This document shows, in pieces, positions 61,734-64,000 of a stretch of DNA of 64,000 nt (the stretch's first letter is position 1; the number at the start of each line of letters is the position of its first letter). The notes beneath the pieces were generated by a model. The model was not told the origin of the DNA and made no database searches. It was given only the letters and a program-made list of their open reading frames with translations. The stretch comes from Sulfurovum sp. XGS-02 (lineage in GTDB: Bacteria > Campylobacterota > Campylobacteria > Campylobacterales > Sulfurovaceae), in NCBI RefSeq assembly GCF_023213175.1, contig NZ_CP093312.1, positions 2,129,080 through 2,193,079 on the forward strand, written 5' to 3'. The position numbers and the translations under genes were made by a program.

Positions 61734-63440
61734 TTGCGTTTTTTTACACTACTGATATTTTTACTATTTACACTCAATCCTCTTTATGGAGAGATACTTT
61801 CCATGGAGAGCATCGCTGCACATCTTCAAAAAGGGGTCCAAACACGTATCACTGGTCAAAATAAACCTATCATTCAAGATATATATAGCAAAACCGGTGA
61901 TAAGCCTTTATGGATCGGTAATAAAAACAGGACAAAAACAAGCCTTCTGATACAAGCACTCAATGACCCACTTTTTAACTATAAAAATAAATCATTTGAT
62001 CAAAGATCTATCAAACATCTCTTTTATCAGCTTGACAATGGAGAGATCAGCCAGGAAAAACAGGCCTCTGCCTATGCAAAACTTGACCTTGTACTTACCA
62101 GCTCATTCGTGCGTTTAGTACGATTTATCGTTCAGGGTGATGTAGACTGGAACCTCGTACAGGAGAAACTGAACAGCCTTGAACAAAGTGATGATATTAC
62201 AGCCAGATGGGAAATGGAACCTAAAGCATTTCCGGATCTTGACGCATTGATCTCTGCTATAGAAAACGGTACTATCTATGAGTATCTGACCTCTCTTCTT
62301 CCTATGGAGAAACGCTATAGAAATCTTGTAAAACTTCTTCATGATTATCGTATGATGGATAAATTTCCAAAGATAAAATACAGTAATGAAACGTTGAAAC
62401 TGGGTGATCGTTCCAGTCGTGTTGAAGAGATAAAAAAACGACTTCAGATCACTGGAGATTACCCTAAAAATGCGCCTATTGACCGTAAGTTTGATGAAAC
62501 GCTTAAAAGAGCTGTCATCACTTACCAAAAACGTTACCTGATCAAAGTAACCGGTATGGTAGACAAAACAACGACCTACTATCTCAACCTACCAGCAAAA
62601 AGTAATATACAGGCCATCATCACCAATCTGGATAAAACAAAACTCTATCCAAAACAGTTTGAAGATGAGTATATTGAAGTCAATATCCCTGATTTTAATC
62701 TCCGGTATTATAGAGACCATGAGATGGTCATGAAAAAAGGTATCGTAGTAGGACGCATCGACAGACCAACCCCACTTTTCTCCAGTACGATACGCTATAT
62801 GGTACTCAATCCGACCTGGACCATTACCGATAACCTGGTAAAACGCGATCTGATACCTGTACTCAAAGAAAACCCTATGTATTTGGAAGAGAACAATATT
62901 CATGCATTTCAAGGCAAAAAAGAGGTAGAGGTCACTTACGAGATGCTCGCCCCTTATGAAAAAAGCGAAGAGCGTGTACCTTACCGCTTTGTACAGTTCC
63001 CGGGAGATAATAATGCCTTAGGAAGGGTGAAGTTCATGTTCCCTAACAAATATGATGTATATCTGCATGATACGGATAATAAATCACTGCTCTCACGACG
63101 ATATAAGATCTATAGTTCCGGCTGTATGCGTGTAGAAAAACCTTTTGATCTTATGAATAGGCTGCTTGAACATACATGGAAACGTTATTCACAAGAGAAA
63201 ATAGATGAGATACTTGCAAGCAATGAGCCTACAACTATCTATCTAAAAAGGCAAATCCCTGTACATATCCTCTACTTTACTGTTTATGAAGAGGATGGTT
63301 TGGCGTATTTTAAAAATGATATCTATCTCTATGATAAGATCATTGAAGAGTCTGTGGTAGGAAATAAAAAGCCCACATTTACCATACCCCAAAAACGTAT
63401 GATCTCTGTAAAGAAAAACGCACAACCGCTTTCTAACTAG
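61734..63440 (+). CDS. L,D-transpeptidase (YcbB-like), paralogue
   Basis: 568 residues. TTG start with GGAGC seven bases upstream, giving a signal peptide ([20 protein letters not shown]). Scaffold region, PG-binding domain (about 220-290; [19 protein letters not shown]), then YkuD domain (about 305-500). The active site reads YLHDTDNK and [12 protein letters not shown]. The nucleophilic Cys and the upstream His are kept, but the usual SHGC is SSGC. Same architecture as the gene at 11056-12729. Overlaps ruvC at the 3' ends by eight bases (convergent). Confidence 0.85.
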   Translation: MRFFTLLIFLLFTLNPLYGEILSMESIAAHLQKGVQTRITGQNKPIIQDIYSKTGDKPLWIGNKNRTKTSLLIQALNDPLFNYKNKSFDQRSIKHLFYQLDNGEISQEKQASAYAKLDLVLTSSFVRLVRFIVQGDVDWNLVQEKLNSLEQSDDITARWEMEPKAFPDLDALISAIENGTIYEYLTSLLPMEKRYRNLVKLLHDYRMMDKFPKIKYSNETLKLGDRSSRVEEIKKRLQITGDYPKNAPIDRKFDETLKRAVITYQKRYLIKVTGMVDKTTTYYLNLPAKSNIQAIITNLDKTKLYPKQFEDEYIEVNIPDFNLRYYRDHEMVMKKGIVVGRIDRPTPLFSSTIRYMVLNPTWTITDNLVKRDLIPVLKENPMYLEENNIHAFQGKKEVEVTYEMLAPYEKSEERVPYRFVQFPGDNNALGRVKFMFPNKYDVYLHDTDNKSLLSRRYKIYSSGCMRVEKPFDLMNRLLEHTWKRYSQEKIDEILASNEPTTIYLKRQIPVHILYFTVYEEDGLAYFKNDIYLYDKIIEESVVGNKKPTFTIPQKRMISVKKNAQPLSN

Positions 63441-63918
63441 ATTTCTTTCGCAGTTTTACCCTTTGCAGATGCGTCAGTGCAATAGCCATAGCATCTGTGA
63501 TATCCAAAGGTTTGATCTCCTTTTTAATGCCAAAGAGCCTTTTAACCATAAAAGCCACTTGTTCTTTATCTGCTTTCCCGTTTCCTGTAACCGCTTTTTT
63601 TACCTGTAATGGCGTATATTCATAGAAATAACCTATCTCTTGAAGTATCTTTAATGAGAGTGCGCCTCTAAACTGTGCAAGCTTTAAAACGGACTTGGGA
63701 TTATAGGCAAAAAAGATATCTTCAATGGCCACTTCATCCACTTTATGGGCCTTTAAAATGACGTCTATCCCCTCTACAAGCTCAATGATCTGCTCCTGTA
63801 GCTCTTTTGCTTTGATTTTCACCAATCCTGCTTCAACAAGTGAAAAGTTTTTTCCATCCCAAAAAATGATACAGTACCCTAAATTACGGCTTCCGGGGTC
63901 TATTCCTAAAATATTCAT
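63433..63918 (-). CDS. ruvC: Crossover junction endodeoxyribonuclease RuvC
   Basis: 161 residues. Resolves Holliday junctions with RuvAB. Catalytic acidic residues in [13 protein letters not shown] (Asp near residue 7), [20 protein letters not shown] (Glu near residue 66) and [12 protein letters not shown] (Asp pair near 137-141). Full length for the family. Confidence 0.95.
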   Translation of the reverse strand: MNILGIDPGSRNLGYCIIFWDGKNFSLVEAGLVKIKAKELQEQIIELVEGIDVILKAHKVDEVAIEDIFFAYNPKSVLKLAQFRGALSLKILQEIGYFYEYTPLQVKKAVTGNGKADKEQVAFMVKRLFGIKKEIKPLDITDAMAIALTHLQRVKLRKKSS

Positions 63919-63972
63919 TCACACCTTTGTTCACATAGTGAATAAAATTATTCAACTCTGTTTAATAACGCT

Positions 63973-63996
63973 ATTTTAGCTTAAATTGGCTAAAAT
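63973..63996. other. Perfect hairpin at the right end
   Basis: ATTTTAGC-TTAAATTG-GCTAAAAT, 8-bp arms, upstream of ruvC at the window edge. It could be an operator or the terminator of a neighbour outside the window; no T-run follows within view. Confidence 0.4.
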
Positions 63997-64000
63997 GTTA

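Overview
The window reads as chromosomal DNA of a chemolithotrophic Campylobacterota bacterium (former Epsilonproteobacteria), most like Sulfurovum/Sulfurimonas. The signs are a MutS7-type MutS with a C-terminal HNH domain, RNase J with a long basic N-terminal tail, ThyX instead of ThyA, a short ThrRS followed by infC, a DUF3972-type HTH protein, class Ia NrdA ending in CxGC, and TATAAT-type -10 boxes with weak or absent -35 boxes. The assignment is inference from gene content; no 16S gene is present.

Layout. 1-2,900 is an AT-rich accessory island running off the left edge: a partial UPF0489 (peptide-arginase-like) gene, an orphan four-helix membrane protein, tiny membrane peptides, a coiled-coil protein and a 50-residue stump of an EcoRI-family adenine methyltransferase. 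The island ends where it has cut off the N-terminus of the MutS7 gene (2,914-5,685). 5,800-16,300 is a minus-strand housekeeping block: thrS-infC, tRNA-Val, a Sel1-repeat protein, dapF-coaE-L,D-transpeptidase, an outer-membrane porin and Fur-boxed feoAB. 16,431-24,310 holds an AsmA-like giant and a divergent Bat/MoxR/DUF58 locus. 24,312-29,036 holds a cation/H+ antiporter with an HTH protein, then a plus-strand set (GerW/YtfJ, DUF2953, 2TM, MBL-fold, isoprenylcysteine-methyltransferase-like). 29,138-31,076 is a small sulfur/redox cluster (secreted peptide, DsrE, periplasmic rhodanese, DUF302, divergent ArsR regulator) lying between copies of one dispersed palindrome. 31,321-39,356 has pcm, a nitrilase-family gene, nrdB, nrdA and purB.

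Between nrdB and nrdA a 1.1 kb gene-free gap contains the most interesting object of the window: two tandem, diverged copies of a ~180-nt sequence whose stems are preserved by compensatory base changes, followed by a plus-strand terminator. I read them as an undescribed pair of structured RNAs.

39,495-49,075 carries RNA modification and processing genes (RluA, rlmN, ksgA, rnj, RluB-type), hisF, kdsD and rarA. 49,143-51,090 has two glycine-zipper lipoproteins and two small envelope proteins. 51,444-51,985 is a five-tRNA operon (Pro-His-Arg-Arg-Leu) with a near-consensus promoter. 52,141-63,918 holds an AGCS symporter, purM, a thiamine-binding-like protein, a BaiN-type flavoprotein, typA, dgt, thyX, a small outer-membrane barrel, a second L,D-transpeptidase and ruvC.

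Common themes: envelope maintenance (two L,D-transpeptidases, porin, AsmA, Bat, lipoproteins), nucleotide supply (nrdAB, thyX, dgt, purB, purM) and rRNA modification. No IS element, CRISPR array, integrase or phage gene was recognised.
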